Assembly (NCBI GenBank): GCA_002452325.1
Contig: DKFG01000280.1
Span: forward strand, 1 to 11,758
DNA: 11,758 bases
Direction of reading: 5' to 3'
Source: Geobacter sp. UBA6802
GTDB lineage: Bacteria; Desulfobacterota; Desulfuromonadia; Geobacterales; Pseudopelobacteraceae
Shown here in pieces: positions 1 to 6,329 of the stretch; positions within the stretch are counted from its first letter, which is position 1, and each line of letters opens with the position of its first letter. The notes beneath the pieces were generated by a model, which saw nothing but the letters and a program-made list of their open reading frames with translations, did not search any database and had not been told where the DNA came from. The translations under genes were made by a program, and so were the position numbers.

Positions 1-23
1 TCTACCAATTGAGCTACGCCAGC
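1..23 (-). tRNA. tRNA gene, 5' end only (isotype uncertain, possibly Thr)
   Basis: On the minus strand the window ends with the first 23 bases of a tRNA: a seven-base acceptor strand GCTGGCG, the TA at positions 8-9, the D-stem GCTC and the D-loop AATTGGTAGA. The anticodon lies beyond the window edge, so the isotype cannot be read. A threonine tRNA is a guess from general resemblance to tRNA-Thr(UGU). The gene follows rpoH on the same strand but has its own promoter just upstream, so it is probably an independent unit that may continue into further tRNA genes outside the window. Confidence 0.88.
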
Positions 24-51
24 ACTATATGGCAAAGCATGAGAATTTGAT

Positions 52-80
52 CTTCTACGTGACAAAAAAATGATTGTCAA
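52..80 (-). promoter_or_regulatory. Sigma-70-type promoter of the tRNA gene
   Basis: Minus strand: a perfect -35 box TTGACA (75-80), a 17-base spacer and a -10 box TAGAAG (52-57, four of six consensus bases). This places the transcript start near position 45, about 22 bases before the mature tRNA 5' end, which is a normal leader length for a stable RNA. The consensus -35 box fits strong expression. The -10 box is the weak part of the call. Confidence 0.6.
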
Positions 81-148
81 GTTTTTTTTGAGCGGTTGTT
101 TTTATGGATTGCTGGAGGCCTTATCTCAAGGCAGGCAGTTGCCAACAT

Positions 149-1003
149 CTATACGACCGCTTGGGCGGCGAGCAGAGGCTGTACGTACGCTTTAATTTTT
201 CGCAAGGCATTTTCTTCAATCTGGCGTACCCGTTCACGTGAAATACCAAAGTCGTCGGCAATTTCCTGCAGGGTCATCGGCTCGTCAGCAGTAATGCGAT
301 GGCTGACAACATACTGTTCTTTCTCTGACAATCTGGCAACGGCTGAACCGATCAGGCTTTTCAACTGCTGTTGCTCTTCCAGTTCAGCCAGCTGATTTTC
401 CTGATCAGGGCGATCATCAGCCAGCATTTCAAGCAGAGTGGCACCTTCTCCAGCCACCAGTTCTGCATCAAGTGAAACCTCACCAAGCATCCGCTGTTCC
501 ATCTCTTCAACATCGGACTCTCGCACGGCAAGAGCATCTGCAGTTGCAACCGCGTCATCACCACCCGTCATCCTTCTGATTGCGCTTTTAGCCTCCTTCA
601 GCTTGAAGAACAGTTTTCGCTGTGCCTGCGTCGTACCAATTTTAAGCAGACTCCATGACGAGATAACAAAGCTCTGAATCTGAGCCCGGATCCACCAGAC
701 AGCATAAGTTATCAGCCTGAATCCGCGATAGGGATTAAACTTGCGCACCGCCAGCATCAAGCCAATATTTCCCTCCTGGATCAGATCCAGCATCTTGAGG
801 CCATAATTGCGGTACTCTGCTGCTATCTTAACAACAAAGCGTAGATTGGATGCCACAAGCGCCTGAGCTGCCTCAAGATCATCATGCTCAAACAGCCGTA
901 CAGCGAGACGATGTTCTTCCTGCTCGTCAAGAACTGGATAACGCCTGATCTCCGCCAAATAGCGGGTATAATTATCTGCAACAGCAGGCAGGGCTGTGTA
1001 CAT
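149..1003 (-). CDS. rpoH: Heat-shock RNA polymerase sigma factor RpoH (sigma-32)
   Basis: This is the alternative sigma factor that directs RNA polymerase to heat-shock promoters (chaperones, proteases). The 284 residues match the family's usual length. Region 2 spans about residues 45-118, with the core-binding helix around NLRFVVKIAAEYRNYG and the promoter-melting part around FNPYRGFRLITYAVWWIRAQ. The RpoH box, the diagnostic sigma-32 motif, is present as QRKLFFKLKEAK (128-139). Region 4 has the helix-turn-helix TLQEIADDFGISRERVRQIE (244-263), which reads the -35 element. The start is ATG at 1003, because GAGGTGA lies 8 bases upstream. A longer reading from GTG at 1015 would put that GTG inside this ribosome-binding site. 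The gene follows the thiolase gene by 105 bases but has its own promoter and a CIRCE operator, so heat-responsive derepression by HrcA is expected. No convincing terminator is visible after the stop. Confidence 0.96.
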   Translation of the reverse strand: MYTALPAVADNYTRYLAEIRRYPVLDEQEEHRLAVRLFEHDDLEAAQALVASNLRFVVKIAAEYRNYGLKMLDLIQEGNIGLMLAVRKFNPYRGFRLITYAVWWIRAQIQSFVISSWSLLKIGTTQAQRKLFFKLKEAKSAIRRMTGGDDAVATADALAVRESDVEEMEQRMLGEVSLDAELVAGEGATLLEMLADDRPDQENQLAELEEQQQLKSLIGSAVARLSEKEQYVVSHRITADEPMTLQEIADDFGISRERVRQIEENALRKIKAYVQPLLAAQAVV

Positions 1004-1011
1004 GGTGTGTC

Positions 1012-1018
1012 TCACCTC
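1012..1018 (-). promoter_or_regulatory. Ribosome-binding site that fixes the rpoH start
   Basis: Minus strand GAGGTGA, 8 bases upstream of ATG 1003. The alternative GTG at 1015 overlaps this element, so the ATG is preferred. Confidence 0.8.
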
Positions 1019-1025
1019 ATTATTT

Positions 1026-1052
1026 TTAGCACTCTAGTCCACTGACTGCTAA
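1026..1052 (-). promoter_or_regulatory. CIRCE operator (HrcA-binding site) of rpoH
   Basis: Read on the plus strand this is TTAGCACTC (1026-1034), a spacer of exactly nine bases, then GACTGCTAA (1044-1052). The CIRCE consensus is TTAGCACTC-N9-GAGTGCTAA, so 17 of 18 arm bases match; the single difference is C for G at 1046. CIRCE is the target of the heat-shock repressor HrcA. It lies directly downstream of the -10 box of the rpoH promoter and covers the expected transcription start, 22 bases before the start codon. This is the classical repressing position. The hrcA gene is not in the window. Confidence 0.9.
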
Positions 1053-1053
1053 A

Positions 1054-1082
1054 AATATAGCAACCACCCTGTAAAAAATCAA
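1054..1082 (-). promoter_or_regulatory. Sigma-70-type promoter of rpoH
   Basis: Minus strand: -35 box TTGATT (1077-1082, four of six consensus bases), a 17-base spacer and -10 box TATATT (1054-1059, five of six). The expected start, about 1047, falls inside the CIRCE element, so HrcA bound there would block initiation. The promoter begins 26 bases after the stop codon of the upstream thiolase gene. The vegetative form of the boxes suggests RpoH is made by the housekeeping polymerase and gated by HrcA. Confidence 0.72.
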
Positions 1083-1108
1083 GTGTATAAAGTAACCGCG
1101 GGCACCAG

Positions 1109-2713
1109 TTACAACCCATGACGCAGCTTGTTCCAGCCTGTTTCAGCCAGATCTCGGACCCCTTGCAATGTCCGTTGATAGAAACGCTGCACCGGCAGCC
1201 GGTTCAGCAACAGACATCCTTCACGGCGCTCAAGCGCCACATCTTCACCTGCGCTTAAACCGAGGATATCCGCAGCGTAACTGCCGTCAAGACCAAACAG
1301 AAAACGATAGCGTCGGCCCTTATAGAGGCAGGAAACAATAACCAGCACCAGTTCTGGAGCGCCGGTTTTATGGTGATAACGTACCGTTGCGCAGACAAAT
1401 GTGCCGTTACAGCGGCCTGTTTCACTAAGGAGCGCCTCAATCGTCACTCCCTTAGGCTTTAGCTGGCCCAGGGATGGGAGCCCCCAAGGCCGAAACGGCT
1501 CATGTCGGCGCCCCAGATAGTGGTCAGTCTGTTCAAGCAGTATCACGACGTTATTGTTGATCGGACCACCTATGGAGTGAGACAAACCGGCAGCAAATCC
1601 AGATTCCACAATCAGGCGATGGTTTTCCACCACCTGAATCAACCCGGTCGCCCCTAACGGATGACCGCGCCCTTTCAGTCCGCCGGTCAGATTAGTGGGG
1701 AATCTTCCAGCGGGTCCGGTTAACTGATCGTCAAGCAATGCATCAAAGAGGCGGGCGGGGCTCACAACCCCCAGATCAACCAGATTAATCGGTCCAAAGC
1801 CGTTAAAGGGGTCGTGCATGTTGACATGCAGCTTCCCCTCAAGCGGGTCTAAACTGTGTAAGCCAGCCATACCATAGGCATAGCCGACAGCAGTTACGGT
1901 TGCAGGAAATGAATGGAAATAACGCCGATCTGCAATAGTCGGGATATCCGTGGCACTGCCAACACCCGTGATCATGACCTGCTGCGGACGGGCCGTCAGG
2001 ATCACTGCTGCCACACCGTCAGACATGGGGCAGAAATCGTGGTACCGCAACGGAGACCAGTAGCGATAGTTCTCACCAGACTGTATCTGACTAAAATACT
2101 GTTCCACCGGCAGCTCATGCCGCAGATGGGCAGCGTTGTTCTGGCCAGCAAAGCGGTGGCTACGTTGGGTGAGCAGCGCCGAATAGGCAGACCACTCCAG
2201 ATCAGACAGCCCCAGCCGCCGCTGCAGCGCCCCTGCCACCAAAGCACCACACGCCGGCATGGTCAGACCGTATTCCGCCTCATCACGATCAATCACCCCG
2301 GCTATGATACGGGTTGACTCCAGTGTGGTTCTATCGCTCATCTTCTGTATGCCGATGGCCAGTACATGATCATAACGTCCAGAGGCCACCTCCAGATACG
2401 CATTTTCAAAGGCCGACGCACCTGATGACGAAGCCGTATCGATCAGGACAGATTTAACACCGGATATCCCCAGGATACCGGCAATCTTTGCCGCCGTGTT
2501 GTCAACTCCGGAAAACGCTGCCGGATTCTGGCTTCCAACCACGACGGCCTCAATCTGTCGACGTCGAATGCGACTGTCCACAAATACCTGGCCGCACTCT
2601 TCAGCCATTTCAAGAAACGAAAGATCGCCACGGTCTCGGCCAGTATACCGACCGACCGGCCCCATCCAGGAAGCGGCTATGTACACCGGCCTGGGTCTGA
2701 AATTATCCGTCAT
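1109..2713 (-). CDS. Thiolase-family protein lacking the catalytic cysteines, with C-terminal extension
   Basis: The protein has 534 residues, longer than the 390-430 usual for thiolases. It belongs to the thiolase/SCP-x superfamily: the N-terminal half (about 8-245) ends with DGVAAVILTA, and the C-terminal half carries HDPFNGFG (300-307) and GGLKGRGHPLGATG (344-357), whose His351 matches the conserved thiolase histidine. The nucleophile motif, normally C-x-S-G, reads SSSG, so Ser95 replaces cysteine. The second cysteine motif, normally near C-x-GG at the C-terminus, reads SHSIGG (378-383). Residues from about 410 to 534 form an extra beta-rich domain of unknown role; a fused OB-fold like DUF35 is possible but unproven. 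True acyl-CoA condensation or cleavage is therefore doubtful. The start is ATG 2713, 8 bases after GAGGAGG; an upstream TTG-type extension would run through a terminator hairpin. No promoter is evident just upstream. Confidence 0.85.
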   Translation of the reverse strand: MTDNFRPRPVYIAASWMGPVGRYTGRDRGDLSFLEMAEECGQVFVDSRIRRRQIEAVVVGSQNPAAFSGVDNTAAKIAGILGISGVKSVLIDTASSSGASAFENAYLEVASGRYDHVLAIGIQKMSDRTTLESTRIIAGVIDRDEAEYGLTMPACGALVAGALQRRLGLSDLEWSAYSALLTQRSHRFAGQNNAAHLRHELPVEQYFSQIQSGENYRYWSPLRYHDFCPMSDGVAAVILTARPQQVMITGVGSATDIPTIADRRYFHSFPATVTAVGYAYGMAGLHSLDPLEGKLHVNMHDPFNGFGPINLVDLGVVSPARLFDALLDDQLTGPAGRFPTNLTGGLKGRGHPLGATGLIQVVENHRLIVESGFAAGLSHSIGGPINNNVVILLEQTDHYLGRRHEPFRPWGLPSLGQLKPKGVTIEALLSETGRCNGTFVCATVRYHHKTGAPELVLVIVSCLYKGRRYRFLFGLDGSYAADILGLSAGEDVALERREGCLLLNRLPVQRFYQRTLQGVRDLAETGWNKLRHGL

Positions 2714-2720
2714 GCGCGTG

Positions 2721-2727
2721 TCCTCCT
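2721..2727 (-). promoter_or_regulatory. Strong ribosome-binding site of the thiolase-family gene
   Basis: Minus strand GAGGAGG, 8 bases before ATG 2713. It decides this start over the longer reading up to 2776. It sits only five bases after the terminator hairpin at 2733-2762. Confidence 0.8.
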
Positions 2728-2732
2728 CAAAT

Positions 2733-2762
2733 GCAAAAGGCGTTCGAATGAACGCCTTTTGC
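2733..2762 (-). terminator. Strong hairpin terminator, possibly bidirectional
   Basis: Perfect 13 bp inverted repeat: GCAAAAGGCGTTC (2733-2745), loop of four bases, GAACGCCTTTTGC (2750-2762). The GC-rich core flanked by an A-run and a T-run is the form of an intrinsic terminator that can work in both directions. It lies 22 bases after the stop codon of the dehydrogenase gene (2785-3651) and should end that transcript. It is also immediately upstream of the thiolase ribosome-binding site, so it separates the two genes or attenuates read-through into the second. Confidence 0.85.
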
Positions 2763-2784
2763 TGACTCCACCCCAAAGTGACAA

Positions 2785-3651
2785 CTACTTTTTCAAGACC
2801 TTTATGACCGCAGCAAAATCTTCTTCACCCCAACCTGCTTCAACGCCTTTCTCATACATCTTGCTGGCAGCTTCGGCAGCAGGCAGGTGCAGCCCAACCA
2901 GCCGAGCCGCATTCATAACTAAGTGCATACCATCGTTGACATATTTAAGAGCAAGACTGCGGGTAAAATCATTCCGGGCCATGGCACGGCCTTTCAGATG
3001 GAATAGCGGCGAGGTGACACCGCGGGTATCCAGCACCTCCAGAATCTTGTCTGCGTTAAAGCCCATCTTCTCACCAAAGACCAGCCCTTCAGCCAAGACC
3101 TGCACCAGTGTTCCCTGTACCATATTAACGATAAACTTCATCTTGGTGGCATCACCGATTTCACCAACACTGATGGTATTCAGGCCCAGGATACTGAACG
3201 GCTCGCGACACTTGCCGACAATAGCCGGATCACCACCGACAATGATGGTCAGCAGACCGCTTGCGGCGTGGTCCTTATTGCCCCACACCGGCGCATCAAG
3301 ATAGAAGCATTTCCGCCTTGAAGTCTCTTCTGCCATCTTGAGCGTTGTTTCAAGCGAGGTGGTACCCATGTCGGCAAAGATCGTTCCAGGCTCGATACCG
3401 GCCAGGATGCCGGTCTCACCGCAGAAGAGAGGACCCTGCTCATCCCCTTCTGAAACAATCGAGATAACCAGCTCACGCCCACGTGCAGCTTCCGCAGCGG
3501 TTCCGGCACCAACAGCACCTTTTGAAACCAGATCCGCCACCTTCTCAGGATCAGTATCAAAAACCGAGACATCATAATCTCCTTTAACCAGATTAGCCGC
3601 CATATGGCGACCCACCGTACCCAAACCGATAAAACCGATCTTACGCAGCAT
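2785..3651 (-). CDS. NAD(P)-dependent beta-hydroxyacid dehydrogenase family protein (glyoxylate/succinic-semialdehyde reductase-like)
   Basis: The 288-residue length is normal for the 3-hydroxyisobutyrate dehydrogenase family, cytosolic enzymes that interconvert small hydroxy acids and semialdehydes or keto acids. The N-terminal Rossmann fold starts with GFIGLGTVGRHMAANL (6-21), with the GxGxxG dinucleotide motif. The substrate-loop signature, normally DAPVSGG, reads DAPVWGNK (119-126). The catalytic region GDATKMKFIVNMVQG (166-180) holds the expected lysine (Lys172) and asparagine (Asn176) and most resembles the GLYR/gamma-hydroxybutyrate-dehydrogenase subgroup known from Geobacter and plants. 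The rest (about 165-288) is the helical C-terminal domain. The start is ATG 3651, 8 bases after GGAGG (3660-3664); the longer TTG reading at 3666 overlaps that site. The gene lies 131 bases downstream of nth and is followed by a strong terminator. The substrate cannot be named from sequence. Confidence 0.9.
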   Translation of the reverse strand: MLRKIGFIGLGTVGRHMAANLVKGDYDVSVFDTDPEKVADLVSKGAVGAGTAAEAARGRELVISIVSEGDEQGPLFCGETGILAGIEPGTIFADMGTTSLETTLKMAEETSRRKCFYLDAPVWGNKDHAASGLLTIIVGGDPAIVGKCREPFSILGLNTISVGEIGDATKMKFIVNMVQGTLVQVLAEGLVFGEKMGFNADKILEVLDTRGVTSPLFHLKGRAMARNDFTRSLALKYVNDGMHLVMNAARLVGLHLPAAEAASKMYEKGVEAGWGEEDFAAVIKVLKK

Positions 3652-3659
3652 AGACGTAT

Positions 3660-3664
3660 CCTCC
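3660..3664 (-). promoter_or_regulatory. Ribosome-binding site that fixes the dehydrogenase start
   Basis: Minus strand GGAGG, 8 bases before ATG 3651. A TTG at 3666 would open the same frame five codons earlier, but it abuts this element and is unlikely to be used. Confidence 0.75.
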
Positions 3665-3782
3665 AAAGTAAAAATAAAATAATGTTATCGAATGACGATG
3701 CGTATACTTAATTACACTGAAAGCACCCCCGTGGCAACCAGGTTTTTTTGTATACAACTACGGTTATAAACCAAAGATTCAT

Positions 3783-4448
3783 TCAACGATACCGTTGCAC
3801 CCCCACCTGGCGGCACCAGTCAGTGAGCCGACAGCGGGAACAGGCAGGATTCAATGGAAAGCAGCGGTGCTGGCCATAACTGACCAAGAGATCGTTGATT
3901 GTCATCCAGTACTGAGTCGGCAATTTGGCACGCAACGCCAGCTCGGTCTGGTCCGGTGTTGCACAGGAGACATATCCCCAACGGTTGGTAATCCGGTGAA
4001 CGTGGATATCTACACAGATGCCAAGCTTACCGTGGCCGAGTGTCAGCACCAGATTGGCAGTCTTACGCCCTACTCCTTTGAAAGTCAGCAGAGTTTCCAG
4101 ATCATCAGGCACCTGGCCGTGGTACTCATCCAGCAAACGACGACAGATCGCCTGTATTTGAACTGCCTTGTTGCGATAAAAACCTGCCGGATAGATCAGC
4201 GACGCAATCTCATCAGCATCCAGTGCCGCCAGAGCCTCAACCGTGGATGCATGCTGAAAGAGCCGGGCAGAGGCAGCTGCGGTGACACTATCCTTTGTAC
4301 GCAGAGAGATAATACAGGAAACCAGAACATGGAAGGGAGAACGATACGCATCAGCAATGACTGACACCGAGGGAACCTGCCACTGTTGACAGTCTTCTGT
4401 CACCAGGGCAAGTACTTGATGGATCGACTCTGCGTGCATGGGCATCAT
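3783..4448 (-). CDS. nth: Endonuclease III (DNA glycosylase/AP lyase)
   Basis: Base-excision-repair enzyme that removes oxidised pyrimidines and cleaves the backbone at abasic sites. The 221 residues fit the family. The helix-hairpin-helix reads FKGVGRKTANLVL (123-135) and contains the catalytic lysine Lys129. The catalytic aspartate is Asp147 in CVDIHVHRITNR (145-156). The C-terminal 4Fe-4S cluster loop is complete: Cys196-x6-Cys203-x2-Cys206-x5-Cys212. The start is uncertain: ATG 4448 is chosen, with a weak GGTGG 9 bases upstream; ATG 4445 and ATG 4439 are near, and TTG 4475 is unlikely. The gene is divergent from the PHP-domain gene, with 84 bases between the start codons. No convincing terminator is visible downstream. 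MutY is excluded because the protein is short and lacks the C-terminal MutT-like domain. Confidence 0.95.
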   Translation of the reverse strand: MMPMHAESIHQVLALVTEDCQQWQVPSVSVIADAYRSPFHVLVSCIISLRTKDSVTAAASARLFQHASTVEALAALDADEIASLIYPAGFYRNKAVQIQAICRRLLDEYHGQVPDDLETLLTFKGVGRKTANLVLTLGHGKLGICVDIHVHRITNRWGYVSCATPDQTELALRAKLPTQYWMTINDLLVSYGQHRCFPLNPACSRCRLTDWCRQVGVQRYR

Positions 4449-4532
4449 AGTACCAGACCACCGCTGCAGTGGCAATCAAGAGACTTGTTTTTTGAGTGCT
4501 GCAACGGCATGATGCCCCTGAAAGGATCACCC

Positions 4533-5420
4533 ATGATTGACCTTCATCTTCACTCAAGTTGTTCCGACGGTGTCCTGTCTCCTGCAGAGCTGCTGGCAAA
4601 AGCCAAACAGGCAGGACTCACCAGCGTGGCGCTCTGTGACCATGACACCATTGCCGGTGTAAAGGCCGCCATGATCGCCGGTGAACAGGCCGGTGTAAAC
4701 GTCATCGCCGGTGTTGAGCTCTCAGTCTGTTACCAGACCTTCTCTGATGTACACCTGCTGGGCTACTGCATCGATCTTGACAGCCCAGAACTGCTCGAAC
4801 GGCTGAAGACCTTCGCACTCCGTCGATCAAACCGTAATCTTGAAATCATTGCGGCAGTGAACAAACTGCTTCAGCAGGAGGGGCGTGCCCCTCTGACTAC
4901 TGAAGAGGTTACGATACATGCCGATGGTGTTATGGGACGACCGCACATAGCTCGGGCACTGCTCCTGCGGGGCTATGCCAACAGCATGGAGGATTCCTTC
5001 AGCCGATATCTGATCCCCTGCGACGTCCCCAAGACCTACTGGCCCATGGAAGATGCACTGCAAACCATCCGACGTAACGGCGGGGTGGCGGTACTGGCCC
5101 ACCCTACCAGCATCACCTGTGACCTGAAGCAACTGGGAAACCTGATTGAAGAACTGCATGGGCTGGGACTGGACGGACTGGAGGTCTACAACAATCTGGC
5201 CACTGAAGCGGAGATGCAGTTTCTCCAGAACACTGCCCGGCGCCTCGGCCTGCTGATTACCGGCGGTTCTGATTTCCATGGCATAGAAGAGCAGGTTCAG
5301 ATAGGCAAAGGGCGGGGAGGCATCCGTTTTGCAGAGGCCCTGCTCCCGCCCTTATTGAGATGTGCTGCCGAACGCCGCTCAGAACAGCTCAGCACTTGTC
5401 CTTGTACACCCGGTAGTTGA
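4533..5420 (+). CDS. PHP-domain phosphoesterase (RNase AM / 3',5'-nucleotide bisphosphatase type)
   Basis: A metal-dependent phosphoesterase of the PHP family. The 295-residue length and layout match the YciV/Rnm group, members of which trim RNA 5' ends or dephosphorylate 3',5'-bisphosphonucleotides. All metal-site motifs are present: DLHLHSSCSDG (3-13; His5, His7, Asp12), CDHDT (35-39), GVE (60-62), DVH (72-74), GRPHIA (135-140), LAHP (188-191) and GSDFHG (245-250). The start ATG 4533 gives the family-typical MIDLHLHS beginning and follows AAAGGA by 6 bases; upstream ATGs at 4509 and 4512 would add only a short non-conserved leader. The last 11 codons or so overlap the 3' end of the opposite kinase-like gene (5389-5420), and this tail is not conserved-looking. 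RNA trimming or pAp hydrolysis is inferred from the family. Confidence 0.9.
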   Translation: MIDLHLHSSCSDGVLSPAELLAKAKQAGLTSVALCDHDTIAGVKAAMIAGEQAGVNVIAGVELSVCYQTFSDVHLLGYCIDLDSPELLERLKTFALRRSNRNLEIIAAVNKLLQQEGRAPLTTEEVTIHADGVMGRPHIARALLLRGYANSMEDSFSRYLIPCDVPKTYWPMEDALQTIRRNGGVAVLAHPTSITCDLKQLGNLIEELHGLGLDGLEVYNNLATEAEMQFLQNTARRLGLLITGGSDFHGIEEQVQIGKGRGGIRFAEALLPPLLRCAAERRSEQLSTCPCTPGS

Positions 5421-6216
5421 CCACATGAAGTTCAGCAACTACAGACACCACACCATCAACTGAACCGGCGACCCGCAGTGCGGCCTCCTTCTCCTTCTCA
5501 GAGCCGATATACCCGGAAAGAACGACCTGCCCTTCATCAACCTCAATGGTAAACGGACGGTATTCAAGCTCCTCTGAACGGAGCAGTGCGGTTTCAATCT
5601 TCTTTACCAGGATGGTTTTCTCAATTTCATCACAGGACCACGTATCTGCTTCTTTGAGCTGGGGATCTTTAATCGCTGCCACAACAGTATCAACAATTGC
5701 CCCCGGCGTAACACGTGAGGTATTAAAGATCAGGTCATACCCCAACGGGTCATTCCAGTCGCGATCAAAATAAAAATGAATGAACCCGCCTCGCTGGTGG
5801 TCACTACGACGAATCAACTCCTGCGCCAGATCAGGATCGATCCACTCCCGTTCCGAGAAACGCTCAACCCGTTGTTCAAAATCAGCGATAAAGCGCAATC
5901 GCAAGACATTACCGCAGTTTTGCAGCAGATCCTGAGCACCTCGCCCGTAGAGAATCGCATTGCCTTTTTTGGCTAGGTCCAGCAGAATCAGCTCGATCGT
6001 ATTGAGTGAAGCGGCTCGCGCGCGATCTTCAACGGTATTGTAGGAAGGCGGTTTTTCATCAACAGCCTGCAGCGTCTCCAGCGAAAGCCCGTACTCTGAA
6101 GCACAAGAGGCAATTTTAGGTCCATCGACCAAGGTATATTTCAGTTTTTTTGCCAGCTCTCTGGCAATACCATAGGCACCGGTTCCCATCTCACGGGAAA
6201 TCGTTATAATTGGCAT
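5389..6216 (-). CDS. Cytidylate kinase-like protein fused to a BON domain
   Basis: 275 residues. The first ~190 form a P-loop kinase-like domain of the cytidylate-kinase-like family (Pfam CLK-type): ITISREMGTGAYGIARELAK (4-23) is the modified phosphate-binding loop, YGRGAQDLL (90-98) and RLRFIAD (106-112) are family landmarks, and FDRDWNDPLGYDLIFNTSRV (150-169) is the C-terminal lid and strand signature. The loop has no GKS/GKT lysine, as in other members. Residues about 198-268 form a BON domain, with FTIEVDEGQVVLSGYI (222-237) and the closing GVVSVVAELHVV. BON domains are mostly found in exported proteins that bind lipids, but here there is no signal peptide, so the fusion is expected in the cytosol. 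The substrate is unknown; true CMP kinase activity is not implied. Start ATG 6216 follows GGAGGAG by 9 bases. The gene is divergent from the methyltransferase gene and overlaps the PHP gene end by 32 bases. Confidence 0.85.
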   Translation of the reverse strand: MPIITISREMGTGAYGIARELAKKLKYTLVDGPKIASCASEYGLSLETLQAVDEKPPSYNTVEDRARAASLNTIELILLDLAKKGNAILYGRGAQDLLQNCGNVLRLRFIADFEQRVERFSEREWIDPDLAQELIRRSDHQRGGFIHFYFDRDWNDPLGYDLIFNTSRVTPGAIVDTVVAAIKDPQLKEADTWSCDEIEKTILVKKIETALLRSEELEYRPFTIEVDEGQVVLSGYIGSEKEKEAALRVAGSVDGVVSVVAELHVVNYRVYKDKC

Positions 6217-6329
6217 CTGAACGCACTCCTCCGACTACTGCAAACGGTGTATACAATCCGGGAAGCTACCACGTTCCGGCAGCAAGCACAAGACAGCAAT
6301 ACGAAACTGTCACCAAAAGGCTCGACAAC

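Noticed and set aside
119..137. GCCTT/AAGGC stem after rpoH as a terminator
   Set aside because: Five base pairs, no following T-run on the minus strand.
1004..1015. Longer rpoH reading from GTG 1015
   Set aside because: The GTG lies inside the GAGGTGA ribosome-binding site; ATG 1003 has correct spacing and gives the usual family length.
1092..1112. Inverted repeat GTAAC...GTTAC at the thiolase stop codon
   Set aside because: Five base pairs with an 11-base loop and no T-run; too weak to call a terminator.
3729..3749. Plus-strand bulged hairpin (CC-G-TGG / CCAGG) followed by seven T
   Set aside because: Resembles a weak terminator, but the stem is only five pairs with a bulge and no plus-strand gene ends there.
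4449..4475. Longer nth reading from TTG 4475
   Set aside because: It adds nine non-conserved residues from a rare start codon without a better ribosome-binding site.
4485..4513. Possible plus-strand promoter TTGTTT-17-CATGAT before the PHP gene
   Set aside because: Only three and four of six consensus bases match, and such matches are expected by chance.
6210..6329. N-terminal extension of the methyltransferase frame
   Set aside because: It overlaps the start of the divergent kinase gene and codes for a non-hydrophobic, non-conserved-looking stretch; ATG 6330 has a ribosome-binding site.
6217..6329. TATACA-type -10 boxes in the divergent kinase/methyltransferase gap
   Set aside because: GTATAC is palindromic and gives a -10-like word on both strands, but no acceptable -35 box lies at 16-18 bases on either.
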